Positions 1 through 28,484 of a stretch of 64,000 nt of DNA are shown in pieces. The translations under genes were made by a program, and so were the position numbers. The DNA comes from Cyanoderma ruficeps (Eukaryota; Chordata; Aves; Passeriformes; Timaliidae). Below the pieces are notes generated by a model. The model was not told the origin of the DNA and ran no database searches. It worked only from the letters and a program-made list of their open reading frames with translations. Each line of letters starts with the position of its first letter. The first letter of the stretch is position 1. Location of the stretch: the NCBI GenBank assembly GCA_008694505.1, contig VZDJ01000090.1, positions 3,093,521 to 3,157,520 on the forward strand. The letters run 5' to 3'.

Positions 1-490
<490 letters not shown>

Positions 491-2665
491 TGAAGATATT
501 AGACATATAACACTGAGCAAATGCTATAATGGTGCCCAACAGGTCTTACTGGAACAGATGTTTTTCAGTATAGAAGTGTGTGGTCTGTAAGGAGTAGTGT
601 TGCACTAAAAATACAAGACTGCAGTAGATTTGCATATACACTGCCTCTTTCTTAATTTACTGGATCCCAGCTGGGCTTTGTTTATGTGTTCTAGCACTGC
701 CTTTCTATATGTGCAGATATGTGTGTTTTCTAGGTTTCAGTGTTAAGCATTTTAGATTTAAAGCATTTATGTGACTTTTCCCAGAACCAGTCTTTGTATG
801 CTTCTGCCCCCCTTCCTTGTGCATCTGTTCCAGATGCAGTCTGAGTTTCAGATCCCAGAGGAAAGAATAATGTATGATCATGCGATCGTAGCATTTGTCA
901 GAATGTTTGTGCTCCAGAAGAAAGAGCAAATTTAATAACTCAAGAAGTAGATACTGACATTTGTTTTCGTTCAGTTCAGGTTTAAAAGTTCCTTGGCTTT
1001 TTTACCAAGGGGTTACAACAGTTTAGTTTTAATGTGAAATTACAATGTATTTCTTCCAGTTAAGTATATATCAGGATTTTACAAATCATAGGAGAATTCA
1101 GGATGAAATGGACTTCAAGATGGCATCTGATCCAACCTTATCCTTAAAGCAGGATCATCTATGGAATAAAAACAAAGTCACTGTGGTCTATGTGGGAGTT
1201 AATGTAAGCTGTGAGGTTGGGAAATGATCTAGATGACCTCCTGAATTTTCTCTGATCTTTCTTTATATTGTTACAAATATCTATGTAATTTTTAGATAAT
1301 TTATATAAATACTGCCAATTTTTTAAAAGGTTTTTTAAGACAGATTTCATCCTTAGTTGTCTTCAGATGCTGATACACTTGTCCCCAGTGCTATAAAGAG
1401 CTGTGTATGAGAGCTGATAGCTACAGGCAGGCTGTTAACTGCACGTTCATGAAGTGGGTCAGCAGACTGGGAGAGGCAACCCACCTCTTTCATGGTCTTT
1501 GGAGCCAGAAAAGGAGCTGACATCTCCAGGATAAGTTGCATTTGTCTTGTTCAGTGTACAGGGGATAATTGGAGATCTGCTGTTACCTCTCTGAGAGGTG
1601 TTTTGTGGGCGCCCTGGCCCTGTACCTTTCCTGTGCCCATAGAAAGCTTGCAGAACTACAGTATTCAAGGAGAAATATAATTTAGGGTTTTTTAATTTTT
1701 TTTTATCAACCTCTCCTTTCCTTCCTTGCCCTTGGCTGGTGCTAGCAAGCTGTGTCTGTTTTTGTTGGTAGTGCAGTGTCTTTTTTTAAGCTTTATTTTG
1801 TTCATAAACAGAAATTCCTCAAGCAGCGTGAGTACAAAAAGGAAAATACTGTGAAGGCAGGCTTGGGTTTGGATTTTTTTTCATTGTTTGGTTGGGTTTT
1901 TTAAAACAGCTGGTAACTTGACTGGAGTGAAGTAGAATTTCCTGGACAAACAGAAGACAACTGCCTTATCTAATGGCTTTCAAAAACCTCCTGCAAACAG
2001 TGGAGTATTAAAACTGCTCAGAACACTGTCTCAGGAGCTTCTGTAACTTTTGTAACAGTAACTTGAGAAAAACTCTTTTGGAAGTGTTTAAATGATGTTG
2101 AGCTTCATGTGGCAAGGAAGGAGCATTTTTTTCATGCTTTTGTCAGTTTTGGGAAGCAATAACATGTTTTTCTTCATATTACCCTCATAATCAGACTGTC
2201 TGTTTGAGGAGTGGAGAAGGAAGAAAAGTGTAATGGCCCATCTGGTAACTAGGAAGGATGTGTAGGAAGCAGTTGCAGATATAAATGATATGTCCCTGCA
2301 GGTTTATATAAACTGATTATTGAAGCAAAGTCCATCGGGAAGAGTAATTTAAAAATCCAAGAACGGTAGAGCAGAAAATGTCGTGGTGTAGTGATGAGTT
2401 GGGTTTGCAATTGTTGACTGTCTTTGTGAAGAACTTGATGATCCTCTGCCATTAATCTATGTTTGTGATAATTAACTCAAAGCTAGCAGCAGTGGGAAAG
2501 TGTCAGAGGTCACTCTTATACTCTTGACCTCTTTAATGAAATTTTGATACTTACATATCTTTTGCATAAAGATTTTCATGCCACTGTGTTCACTCCACTT
2601 GTTCCTGTTGCTTGAATTTCTTCCCTGGTGCCTGACACCAGCATCTCTAAGCCCAGAGACCTCTG

Positions 2666-2769
2666 ATTTTTTGGGGGGTTTTTAAAAATTTTGTTTTGGT
2701 GGGTTTTTGTTTGTTGGTTGGTTTTTTGGTGGTGGTGTGTGGTGGTGGTTTTTTGTTTTTTTTTTTTGC
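2666..2769. repeat. G/T-rich low-complexity tract
   Basis: About 100 bases made almost only of G and T, including a TGG-repeat core (ggtggtggtgtgtggtggtgg) and a terminal T run. Most G runs are pairs, so any quadruplex would be of the weak two-tier type. It lies in intron 3, far from any exon. Confidence 0.8.
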
Positions 2770-3352
2770 CAGTGTCCAAGAAGCTTAAATCTGTCTTGAT
2801 TTAGAGATACCTCAAAGGATTTCTCCATATCTAATCAGACTGGCACTCTTTGAAAGCCATGTGCCCAACAGTCACTTTAGTTCATTTCAATTGCTAGGTA
2901 TTTTTAGACACTGGGGAACCTTAACACTGGCTTCATTCTAAGAAAACAGGAGGTTTCATTCTTGATTGGAATTCTTTATGGAAAAGTATCAAATAGAAAA
3001 ACAAGTCTAAAAACTACTTGCTAGTAAGATCATTCCCTAGCTGTTTCCAAGTTGTAGTGCAAGTTTGTAGAGATTTGGAGCTCTCCATTAGCTGTTTCTG
3101 CAGGCTGTGTGGAACTAGTTGAAGGGTTTGAGCTCCCTATCTTATCTTTCTCCTTGTGATGAACTCTCCTTTTTATATCTCCTATTTGCTTAAACTTCTT
3201 TCCTGCTCTTGACAAAAGTCATCAAGCCTTAGCAGCATGAAAATCCTCTATCAAACATGGCTTTGACTGATTTCTTCTCCTTTCTTTTCTGTGACTGGGT
3301 GACTCCCTCTTGTCTGAGCATCTTTGAATTTATATTGCCTTTATATAGCAAA

Positions 3353-3391
3353 GTGTGTGTATGTGTGTGTATATATATATACATGCACACG
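3353..3391. repeat. TG/TA dinucleotide microsatellite
   Basis: A compound dinucleotide repeat: a (TG)n run interrupted by TATG, then an (AT)n run, ending before catgcacacg. It is likely to vary in length between individuals. Confidence 0.85.
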
Positions 3392-6300
3392 TATTTATAC
3401 CTTTATGTGTATATATAGATATAAAAAGTTGTTCTGAGTACTAAGTATTAATCATGTTTGACTAATGATTTCTAGTCTAAAAGAGCTCAAAGAAGGGATG
3501 TCATTTATATTAAGATGACAGTTGACAGGCTTGGCATTCAAGTTGCTTCTATAAACTATTTCCTCCTTGATTCATTCTTTTTGAAAGTTTGCAGACATTT
3601 GTCAGACCTGTTGGATAACCCAGATTTTCCAAAAGCCTCTTCCTTAATGAATTTGTCGGAGTACATTCTGATTTTTTCTTCTTTTGAGGCTGTATTAGAT
3701 ATCTGATAGCAGGGCACTGACTTTCATAGCTGTAATGTGCTTTTCAGTAATCTAAAATGTGTAATTATATCTAGTGGAATGAGCCAGAGGGAAAGAAAAA
3801 GCAACCAAATAATGGGTTGGATTGTGTATGAAAGCTTGTCCCGGTGAAAGACTTTTCCATCCTGTATTTCTGTGATTTATGGTTTTCTAGGTAATTCCTG
3901 GAGAAAATGAGCAGGATTTTAGGACTAGCCAGCTCTACTGTTTGATAGCTTTGGTATTATGCCTTAGGATAAGATCTTGAACAAGATGCCTGGTTTGCCT
4001 GTCAGCTTTCCACTGCAGATCAAGCTGTATTAGGAAGGCATACATTTCAGGGTTGATTTTTGCTACATTTCCTTTATTTCAGGAATTTTTTGCATTTAGC
4101 ATGATACAACAATGTAGGCCTTGATTTACTTTTGCAGGGGGAGATAGTCTTGCCTCTTGTCCTTTCTAGCTTAATTCTGCTGAGAACCTTTCAAGCCATG
4201 TTCCAAGGCAGGGCAAACATGAATATAGGAAATAATTCCTCTGACTCCTTTGCTAAGAGTACTCCCTGATGTTTTATAGAATGACCTAACTTCGTAAATC
4301 AGTGGCTGTCAAGTAAACTTACTCAGCTGTGTAAAATCTGAAATGAGTTCCTAATTCCGCCTTTTTTATCTCTCTCTATTTCTGGTTAGATCTTTGTGCA
4401 TTTCATAACTGTCAGTTTTTCTTGTATGGATACTTTAGAGTGTTGAATAGACTGATTGATCCATATCCAAAAGAAGATGAAAAGTTACTGGAGGAATTTG
4501 TTTTTGCATCAAATCAAAGTAAAAGTAGATACAATTTTTGTTGAGTAATTACACCTGTGGTTATGTCCTTCAGTTTTTCCTCCTTAACGTGGCTTAGTAT
4601 TCAGAGGAGTTAAAGCAAAAATGGAAGCAGAGGGAGATCACAAACAGGGAATATGCTGACACTTTTTTGGAGGCTGAGCTGGCCCTTCTGCATCCTCTAA
4701 TTGATGTCAGGTCTTATTTAGCCTTAGCTATAAGGGCATGTAGCCAAAAGTCCACGAAGACTCAGGATGGAAATTTACTCCCATAGACTTAGGCTGAAGT
4801 TTAAAATAAACATGCAGGAGATACATGCTGGGCTGCATGGACACTATCTCGTGTGCTTTGGCAGCACTGGATTAAAGAGCAGTGAAGAAGTTTGGAAGAA
4901 GGGGACAACTTTCTGATTTGTTCATTACATTCCTGTTACATCCTCCACCTTCAGAGAGGCATGAACATCACCATGTTTCTTGCAGGCGTGTTCAGATGAG
5001 TCCTCATGTAAGAACCATCCAGTCTGTTCCTGTTACAATGGGAACCATTTGGTTTCTTAATTGAACTTAAAAAAAAAAAAAAGAAGTTGCTGCATAAAAA
5101 GGGCAATTAGGCAATTAACAGAGCCTTGAGCCCAATTTTGCAGTGAGAGTCTATGTGAATGTTTTGCACCAACCTAGTAATGTGCTGAAGGGCCATCACT
5201 AGAAATGAATTTAGTAACTACCATTCATTCAATCCCTGGCAGATCTTGTGTGTTGTCAACAAAGAAGCAATTAATGCCAATTATGAGGAGTTTTGTGATG
5301 TTGGTATCTCTGTAGTCCTTGCCTGAGGCCTGCCAAGCTCATTTCACAAAGGGCACCAGTCATCATGTAATGATTATCAGTTACTGCTGCTAGGGTTCGC
5401 AACAGGCTGGGAATTTCCTTAGTTGTAGTTGTGAGCAGTCTCTGGTTTTGAGTAGGTTTTGTTATTAGAAAAAGCAGTTTTGTCTGCCTGTGGTAGGCCT
5501 TCATGAGAGCAGAGTAGGCAGCAGTGGCTAGATCCTTAGTGTGGGAGGTGCATGCAGTGAAAATAGGAAGCTCAGATTTCTCTCTAGGCCAGTGAGCCAT
5601 CCAGTGTATCTGGTTCGTTGCTCTTCTGTTCTCAAATCATTCCTCTGCCAGCTCTAGCTCCTGCTCTCATCTTGCCAGTGCTGGATTGCCATTAGGAAGG
5701 CAGCTTGTGATGTTTGTCCCGAGGCAAGCATGTAGTTTGAACCATTGTTGTCTTGCCTAGCTTTTTGTCATGGATATATCCTGATTCAGAAATTCCTACT
5801 CACTCTGGAAGGTACTGAACAGTCAAGAAGTGGATCTCCAAAGACTGCTTTTTCTTTCTTCACGAGGTGCGCAGGGCAGTCCAGTGATCTGAACATCTTC
5901 TGTTAATTTTTGTCTTCCAACAGACTTACGGCCAGTTCAGATAGCTACAGATCACTTATGTCAAAGATGATAGCTCAGTCCTGCCTTTCAGATGTTGGGC
6001 AGGTGTTTCCAACTTCATGGAAATTCTCCTTGGAAGTACATCTATAAGCTTAGAGGCTTCACTGGGGATAAAATAAACAAGAATCATCAGGGATTCCCAA
6101 ATTATTTTAATGTGTGACCTTTTCCTTTACAGTAGCCGCTCTTTAAAGGGGAAAACTAGGGCAGAAATTTTTTTTTTTTTTCTGACAAAGAATGTCTTTG
6201 TGCATCACCTAAGAACATCTACCCTTTCAGTGATCAAAGGTAGATAATGTGAACCAGCTGGCTTCAAACAAGACCCAAGAAAGTTCTTAAATATGAATTT

Positions 6301-9300
6301 TATTGAGAGGGTTGACTTTTGGCCTTAGGGTGCCATCACAGCTGACCCACCTGGCAGTTCCCACCTACATAACATGACTGTGTTTTGCTGAAGAGTAATG
6401 AGCATTACAGAGCAATTCGGTAAGTTCTGACAGGTAGGCATAGGAACAGAAATTTTGGGACAGATCTCAGTTCTCAACTTCAGTCATAAAGAGTCAGGAG
6501 TCTGGATAGGAGATACTTTACCCAACGTTCACAGTCCTTTTAAAAAGTGTTGGTATCTTTCTGAACACTGCAGTTGGGTCTTCAACTGTTCGTACACCCC
6601 TGGATTTATCTGTGTGAAACTGCAACTGTACCTCTAGGCTTATACTCCCTTTATTTTGGTGACAGCCAAAGCTCTGTTTTGAAATAGATGTGGCTGTAAA
6701 CTGCAAGTAAAAACAGACACACGTGGCCACTGGATGTCACCATTCCTTCATACAAATAAGGTCAGCTTGCACATATTTTGCATTTTCAATTTTTTCTTGT
6801 GTATCATGTCTATCCATTAGTTAGAGTAGGAAGGCTACAAATTTTTGCTTTGTCTTTGGAAGTGTGTCCAAAGTCTTTGTATCTTTAACGTACAGCGTCA
6901 GCCTTCAAGATAAGAGAAGGAAGGCGGGTCTTGCATGGTGCTTGATAAAGGGATGTGAAGTGTGTGCTGGTTGTAGCTTTAAGAAAAGTAAAATAACTTT
7001 TTTTTTTTAATCTAGGGCAGAAACTGTGACTTTGAACCTTGTGTGTTATCTAAATCTAGATGCCTAAGTCAGGGTGAAGGGCGTATTTTACCTCATGCTG
7101 ACACTCTAGTGTTCAAATAATGCACTCTCAAAAAAGGCATAGTCTGCATAAAATGCTGAAAAGCATTTTCTTGCTTTCCAACTCAAAGGTACATCCCTCA
7201 GGCACTTTCTGAGAGAACCCTTGCATAGCTGCATCCTGTCAGTAACTGCTCCATGCAGCACCTCCCTCTGAAACATCACCGGGGTGCTGTCATATGGTAA
7301 ACACTCTCTTGAGTAAACTGATTGGTTTATTTACCTCATACAGCCCTAATTCTGAAGCCTTGGGGTAATTTTAATAATGAGAAGTACATTTTGGAGGCAT
7401 ATTGCTTAATTTTAGCTGTATCGCTAGTCTGTGTACATGTAGCTGGAATAGGCACGTAAAGCGAGTTTCTTCAGAGTGCAGTTCCACACTTATTTCTCCT
7501 AATGCAAAGTTAGTTTAAGAAAATTCTGTATTGTTCCTCTCCACTCAGTTGTGCTCACACAGCTGATAAGGTGGAGTCCAGTGAAAACCCATCCCAAGCC
7601 ACACCAGAACCACTGTCACACTGTTGCTGCCGGGAGATACAAACTGAATTGAGCATGTTCATCACTTTTTTCCAAATGCTGAGCAGTAAATAATGGTCAC
7701 CCTAGAAGAAAGAGCACCCAGAATAGTTTCTTGACCTTTTTATCCTATTACTTGATGTTCAGAGAAGTTTTCCTTAGATTCCCCATAGGCCTTGACAGTT
7801 CAGGAATATTTCCAATGTCTTATTAGATGCTGACTTATTTTCAGAGTAAGAATTTTGCTTTTGCTGTCAGTCTGGTGTTTAGCATGTATGACCTCCCTGG
7901 CTTCTATCATCATGGTGATAAACAGGGAAAATAGTTGGACTGTGACTGACTTAATATTGGTTGCTGCTTTATATGTCCACATTGTAAATGTAGTGTGTCT
8001 GATACATGAAAAGAAAAGCTTGTAGGAACCACTCAGGATCAATTTGAGGTTTGCTGAGGTAGGTGACGATCACAGAGAAGCAATATTTTAACTGTCACTG
8101 CAAGGAACAACCTAGAAAAGTAAATCTTTGAATTCAATAGCCACTGCTTTATTTTAATTCAATAGTTGTTTCTTTATATTGGCCTCAATTAAGCACAACT
8201 GGAGGATGCTTTAAACAGATTGCTTATGTGGACTGAAAGAGAGATGAGTTTTAAAGTGGAGCTTGAGACCTCCATGCAGCCTTTCCTTTGTCAGTAAGGC
8301 AGTGTTTTCAATATCACACAGTCCTCAGCCACATTGTGTGTAATGCTCATGTACTTTCATCCTGTTTTGTCTCCAGTTTCTGGCACAAGAAAAAAAATGA
8401 AGTTGCAAAAATGTTTTGGCTTTTGTGTCCTAGTCTTTCTCATGCCTCTTATTATGGTACAGGTTGTGTGAGTATTTGTTTACATCAAGTATTTCCTACC
8501 AAAGTGAAGTAGTGCCTGAACTGGTGGTTTTTGAGAGGTGCAGAGCAATTTGATGGCAACGCAGGGGTTATTTTGCTGTGACCCTCTTTGGAGCAGTGTT
8601 TGTCCACTGAGGATTTATCTGCCAAGTGACAAAAAGCAGCTTCTAGCACTTGATGCAGTTGCTAGTACATGAGCTGCATTGCTGAAGTCAAAATCCTGAT
8701 CAAATACTTTGATCCTGGGTTTCAGGATCTGGCTTTTTGCCCTTCCCCTTTTTTATTTTGTGAACTGTACGTGGTCATAAGCTTAGCAGCATCACAGGAG
8801 AATATAAATGCACATAAACATTTGACCTGCAGCAGAAAGCTAGTAAGCCCACGGTCTTTAAGGAGAAGTGAGTTATTTAATGACATCTTGTGTTTGCTTT
8901 CTCTATTTCATATGCAGCAGGTTCTTCTGGACTTTTCTGTTCTCTGTAGTCATTTCAGGCACGCTTGTGACAGTCAGGTTACCTTGGTTTGTTCCCAGAC
9001 CAGCAGTTCTGAAACAGCAGTGTGGAAACAAGTCACTTGTGGAATATCTGGTGAGGTTTCCTGTAATGGAAAGATAAGCCTCGATTGTCCCAGCTGATCC
9101 TCGAGCAGTTGCCCTCATTTGGCAAGCTCTTTGAGCTAACCCTGTTTCCTACTGCAATACATCTGGGTCACTGGAAAAATATGTGTTTAGCAGGAATGCA
9201 TGAGGTAGGCAAACCAGGTTACATCATGCTCAGAGCTTGTCAGGCCATGACTGCTTCCTAGCTTGTCCTGAATCTTGTTCAGGGGAATCCAGGTAACTTG

Positions 9301-12251
9301 GATATTATTTTCATCCAGTTCATGCTCACTGAGAAGAATCAGGGCTCTGAAAACTCTTTCCTATACGTTTATCAGACCACTGCCAGATGACATTAGGAGG
9401 GTGTCACTCAAAACACCTGAATAATCTTTAATTCGTTATAACAGTCCTTAAGAGAATTTCAGGTGTTGGTTGCATTTGGTAGGAGTTGGAATATGCCACT
9501 GCTTACATGGCCAATGGCATAAGCCTTGCCTTTATAGCTGCATATTGGAGTTCTGGGTCCCTCAAGTGGTACAGCAAAACTTAAAAGTTGGTGAGGGGAG
9601 GAAAGGTGTTCATGTGCCTTTGTGTTCTGTGTGGCATACATTCACACAGGAGCAGTACCACACAAAACCTGTGCAGTTTGTTCAGGTACTGTGGTTGGCA
9701 TCAAAACTCAGAAGTGAAGCCTCCATCTCTAAAGATGCAAATGCCTCAAGGTTTTTTGTGCTTGTGTTATGTCATGCTATTGAATTGGTCCCATTTTTAA
9801 TAGAATGTAAAATTAGAAATAAAAATGGAGGGACTGAAAGCAAAGCAAAGACTGTAGAAACTAGAGAGCAGTTCTGTAATTCTCAAAACTCGCTGCTGGG
9901 AAGTAGTGTAGACAAGGTTTACCAATCATATGTTTTACTATTTTACATATGTCCTTTTGTTTGTATTATGAGAGGATTATAAAATCACTATAATTTAATT
10001 TTGACTCAATTCTTTCCTCTAATCTCTCATGTAAATCTTTTTGATACATGAAACATGAATCCTTGGATCAAAGTCACCAACCTCAGTAACAGTACTCAGT
10101 GATTTGTCACCAGTAAGACTTTCCCATCCTCTGAGAGGCAGACATTTAGCATATTCATCAGGTTGTATCTACACTGTAGCAAAAAACATTCATATTCATG
10201 AAACTGTTTTCTCTCGTGGTTTACAGATTGCCTTACCAGGCATAAGCTTAACTTTGAATTTTTTAGGACATTTATTTTTGGTATTTTATAACTAAACCTT
10301 GAAAGCTCTAACCTAAGAAGAGGTGGTGGATGATTTTTATTGGCTTGAAGTGAGAGTCAGGGAAAAAATCTTTTCTTGTTGCAGGGAAAATGCTAAAATG
10401 CAAGTTTATTATTTTTTTTCCCTGCATACATTTGCACGTCTGTGGAGTTCCAGAGCTGTCTGGTATTTCCTCTGCACTGCTGGTAGTTCTCCCTTCTCAT
10501 CCATTTCAAAAATTTCCTTCTCCCCAGCTTGGTCCCCAGAAGCCTTCCCATTGTTCCCAGTTCCTGGGATGGCAATGGGAGGAGCACCAGCATAGGCAGG
10601 ATTTTGGGGTCTGCTCCTTGTCTGTGTTTGAGAAGTATGATAAGAACAGGCAGATACAAGCTGGTGGGCCATTGTCATTTGCCTTGGTGCTGTGCTATTG
10701 CCACTGTCATTTAAGCAACGATATTAATAAAGAGTTTGTTTTTTGTTTTGTTTTTTTTTAAGGGAGGAATTGTGTAGGCAGGGCCTTGCAAGGTGACTTG
10801 GTCTATTAGGAGGTATTGGTAAGAGCTCTTAAAATGTCCTGAAAATACAAGCCTTTATTGCCAAATCATGGTGAACAGAGACCTTGAATTCTGAGCCTTT
10901 AAAAACACACAAGGCCAGCAGTTTTCTGCATGTGTATTCAAGGTGTGCATTTCATTGTATGTTACCATGTACCAGACTGCTGCTCTTTGCAGTGTCAGGA
11001 CAGCAGAGCACTGTGAGAGAAACACACCTCACTCTGTGCTTGAATGGTGGGTCAAGTCACAGTAGAGTAGTAGTATTAAATTGCTGTAGCTAAATGAGGT
11101 TTGGGTTTAGATGTTAAGTTACAGATAGCCATAGATCTTCTGACAAGGGCCTCCAGTCGAAGCCTTGGGAGCTCTGTGCTGTTTCCATCCATGTAAATTC
11201 TCTGTGTATTGTCTTTCTCTAGAAATTTCTAGGTGATAAAATAGCAGGTGCAGGAGAGGTTACTTCTGTTCATTCACTAGCTTTCAAAATAATTTTTATG
11301 CTGATATAGTTAATTATACCCACCCCACAGGATTAAAAGTATTCACAATCCTGATAGGATTTGCACTGAAGACTGCATTAAAAAATCAGTCTCTTTAAGA
11401 CTTGTTTTACTGCTGAAAATTCTGTTGCAGTTAGGCACTATATGTTTATAGTACTTTGTAATTTAAGTTCTCTTTGTTCCTTCTTTCCTTTGCTAATGTA
11501 TAATAAGGTATTTTATAATGTAACAAAGTATGTTATTATAAAGCTACTCTTGTTGTTTCTCTGTGTTATGTTCACATGAACCTCTAACGTAATCCTAGAT
11601 ATTAAAAATTATACTGGAGACTTTGGTTTTGGCTTGCTCTCTTTTGCCAGGAATAAGTTCATGTGTTTAAGTTGGAGATAACTGGGACATGGAAATACCT
11701 GTAAAGAGAACAGTTACAAATATTAACACTGGCTTACTGTATACAAATGGTTAATATGTATTAATCTCTTAATAGCTGGGAATTCAGTAAGATCAAAGTA
11801 GTATTTCTAAAAGATGAAGGTTGTTTGAACTTTTTTTGATGTGTTGTTGTTGGGGGCTGAATTTGGAACTTTTAAGTTTGCACTTCGTGAGTTTTGGCAA
11901 GTAAGGAACTAATGAGTTAATAGGCTGCTTTAAATAATTATGCAGATGTTACCTTGAAATACTCTCCTAATGAAAATACTGACTGGGCAGAACAATTATA
12001 TCCTTGTCTCCATTTATAATCAGAAAATATCTTACATTGGAGACCAGAACAATTAACATGACAAACATGAGTTTGACTAAAGTATTAATGCACGAGTGCA
12101 AAGCCTGAATAGTTCCATGGCAGTTGACACACTAAAGATGGGACTTACAATGTCCACAGCTTTCTCATCTTTTAGGTTTCTCTGAACACTTAATTGTACT
12201 TCATGCCTCAAATCTAGTGCTGATTTGTTTTTCTGCTCTATTCTCTTTCAG

Positions 12252-12362
12252 AAAGATGAGGTGTACCTCAACTTGGTGCTGGATTATGTTCCTGAAACAG
12301 TATACAGAGTTGCCAGACATTATAGTCGGGCCAAACAGACACTCCCTATGATTTATGTCAAG
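12252..12362 (+). CDS. GSK3B: GSK3B exon 4 (residues 123-159), hinge region
   Basis: This 111-nt phase-0 exon translates to 37 residues starting [17 protein letters not shown]. It carries strand beta-5 and the hinge Asp133-Tyr134-Val135, whose backbone binds the ATP adenine, then the start of the C-lobe. The acceptor is ctctttcag|aaa and the donor gtc aag|gtaggt. The length and phase equal those of the mammalian exon. One change from the human sequence as I remember it is Met at position 155 (LPMIYVK rather than LPVIYVK), a conservative replacement. The next exon is 2.8 kb downstream. Confidence 0.97.
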
Positions 12363-17144
<4,782 letters not shown>

Positions 17145-17251
17145 TGCAAAACAGCTGGTTCGTGGAGAACCCAACGTCTCGTACATCTGCTCTCGGTACT
17201 ACAGGGCACCAGAGTTGATCTTTGGAGCCACCGATTATACCTCCAGTATAG
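17145..17251 (+). CDS. GSK3B: GSK3B exon 6 (residues 203-239), activation loop
   Basis: A 107-nt exon that starts with the last base of the Ser203 codon and ends with the first base of the Asp239 codon. It reads [19 protein letters not shown], then [16 protein letters not shown]. It contains Lys205, the third phosphate-pocket residue, and Tyr216, the activation-loop tyrosine autophosphorylated during folding. It also contains the APE motif at 224-226 that closes the loop. The acceptor is cctttgcag|t and the donor ata g|gtatgt. It is identical to the mammalian sequence as I recall it. Confidence 0.97.
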
Positions 17252-26658
<9,407 letters not shown>

Positions 26659-28200
26659 TGAAAACACGCACTGTTATAAACTGGTGAACATACTTATATT
26701 CTGGCATGATTGTACAGAGTTTTGCATGTAAACAGTGTTTGAAAACACTTCTTATGCTATTTTGAGAACCTGATGATCTTTGCTTTCTCTTCTTGCTCTT
26801 ATGTATAATGATATATTGGGGCTTTTTCCCTCATAAAGGATTGCACTTCCAATGTGCTTGGAAAAAGTGCTTACATACTGAGCCAATATTTATTAATGTA
26901 TGATTTTCATTCTTTAAGAGTGTTTTTCTTTTGTTGCACACAGTTAGTACTTGGCTTTGAAAACAATGTTGTTAAATTCCTTATGCCAGATTCTTCACAT
27001 ATGTAGTTGCCTTCTCTTCTTCCTAGCTCTTCTAAAAGGAAAGGTGGGAAAGGGCACTTGTTTTTGCAGATAGAGAATTGGGACGTATAGGGCAAAGGTA
27101 CCTTCCACCTGAAGAGTCTTGTTTTTCAAGGTAAAATAACTAACGTGTCAGAATATGTAACATATATCACATCCAAGCACTTTTTGATTGACTTCATTTG
27201 GAAAGCTGTGACTGTTCTGTGGCTCTCAAATTTAGAGGCGTGGAAGAATAGTTCGAAGATTGGTGTCTGACTTCCCAGCACCCTTGTTTACTCCACCTTT
27301 TTCAACTTCTGCAGTGAAGGAAACAAGGTTTCTAGAGAGAACAGTATAATTTTCCTCTGAATCTATACCATGCACATAAGATGGCGTTTTTACAGAGGAT
27401 AAGATGTGTACACCTGCTGTGCAGCTTTATTGATTTCATCACCGTGAGGGGATTGTATTAAGAGAATTTCCTCCTTGATTTTGCCACTACCTTGATGCAT
27501 AAATACTTGCGTGGCATGCATGTGAAAAGCCCCTCAAAATCCAAATCTGTGGGTGAAAAAGGAGAACTTCCTACTTGTCTGTGTCATTGACTAGAAGAGC
27601 TGCTGGTGTCTTCATCCCTGTCCTAAGAGAGTGTATGACGTGAGCCAACACTGACTGGTCATTCATTCTCCTGCCTGAAGGACATGGGCTGGTGAGGCTT
27701 GGGGGTGTGCTGTGACATTTCTAGACTGTCACCCCATCTCTTCCAGGTTTTGACCACGCAAACCTGGCTTCTGTTACAGTGAGTGTCTGTCTGTTCTGCT
27801 GAACATCCTCCAGTCAGCAGCTTTCCTCTGGACACTCCATGTCTTGCACATAGTTCTCCTGTGACTGTCTTGATGGCTTCTTCCTGCCTTTCTGCCCACT
27901 GTATTTCAAACTCAGTTTATTCAAGTTGGGTCAGTTTGCATAGGAAACACTAATGAAAAACCAGAGTTGCTTTCAGATGTAGGGCTGATGATGGTACAAG
28001 TGACAATATTTTCAACTTTTGAGAAAGGTCTTGGAGTGGTGTGCTGCTTTTTGCTACACTGCTTTTGTGACATGTGAAAGGGCCCACGTCAGATGGATCT
28101 CCTCAGGATTTTGTGTGGTGTTTGCCTTTGGACATTTCTGAAAAGTCATGGTTTGTTTCTTGATTAATGTCTAAAATCATGAAAAAACTAAAGCTAATCA

Positions 28201-28484
28201 AAGAATCAGCAAGATTGAAAAAGATCTCCGAGATAGAGTCCAACCTATGACCCAACACTGCCGTGTCAACTAGACCATGGCACTAAATGACACATCCAGT
28301 CTTTCCTTAAACCCCTCCAGGAAAAGTGACTTTATTACCTCCCTTGGCAGTCCATTTCAATATCTAATCACCCTTTCTGTGAAGAAATGCCTTCTAATGT
28401 CCAGCCTAAACTTTCCCTGGTGCAGCTTAAGACAATGTCTTCAGGTCCTTTCACTTGTTGTCCATGAAAAGACCCCAATCTCTA
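28201..28484 (-). mobile_element. Old CR1 LINE fragment (antisense)
   Basis: It starts aagaatcagcaagattg and contains agagtccaaccta, ccctccaggaaaagtgac, tccatttcaatatctaatc and gtgaagaaatgccttctaatgtcc. These follow the order of a reverse-complemented CR1 3' region. It is more diverged than the copy at 25.1 kb, so it is probably older or from another CR1 subfamily. It lies in intron 7. Confidence 0.85.

Noticed and set aside
5271..5600. A 109-codon minus-strand open frame, protein-like in places.
   Set aside because: No family recognised, no clear continuation in other frames, and a frame of this size is expected by chance in 64 kb.
9470..9982. The longest plus-strand open frame (170 codons), in intron 3.
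   Set aside because: The translation is low in recognisable motifs and rich in Cys/His/Phe typical of random intron sequence. No family recognised.
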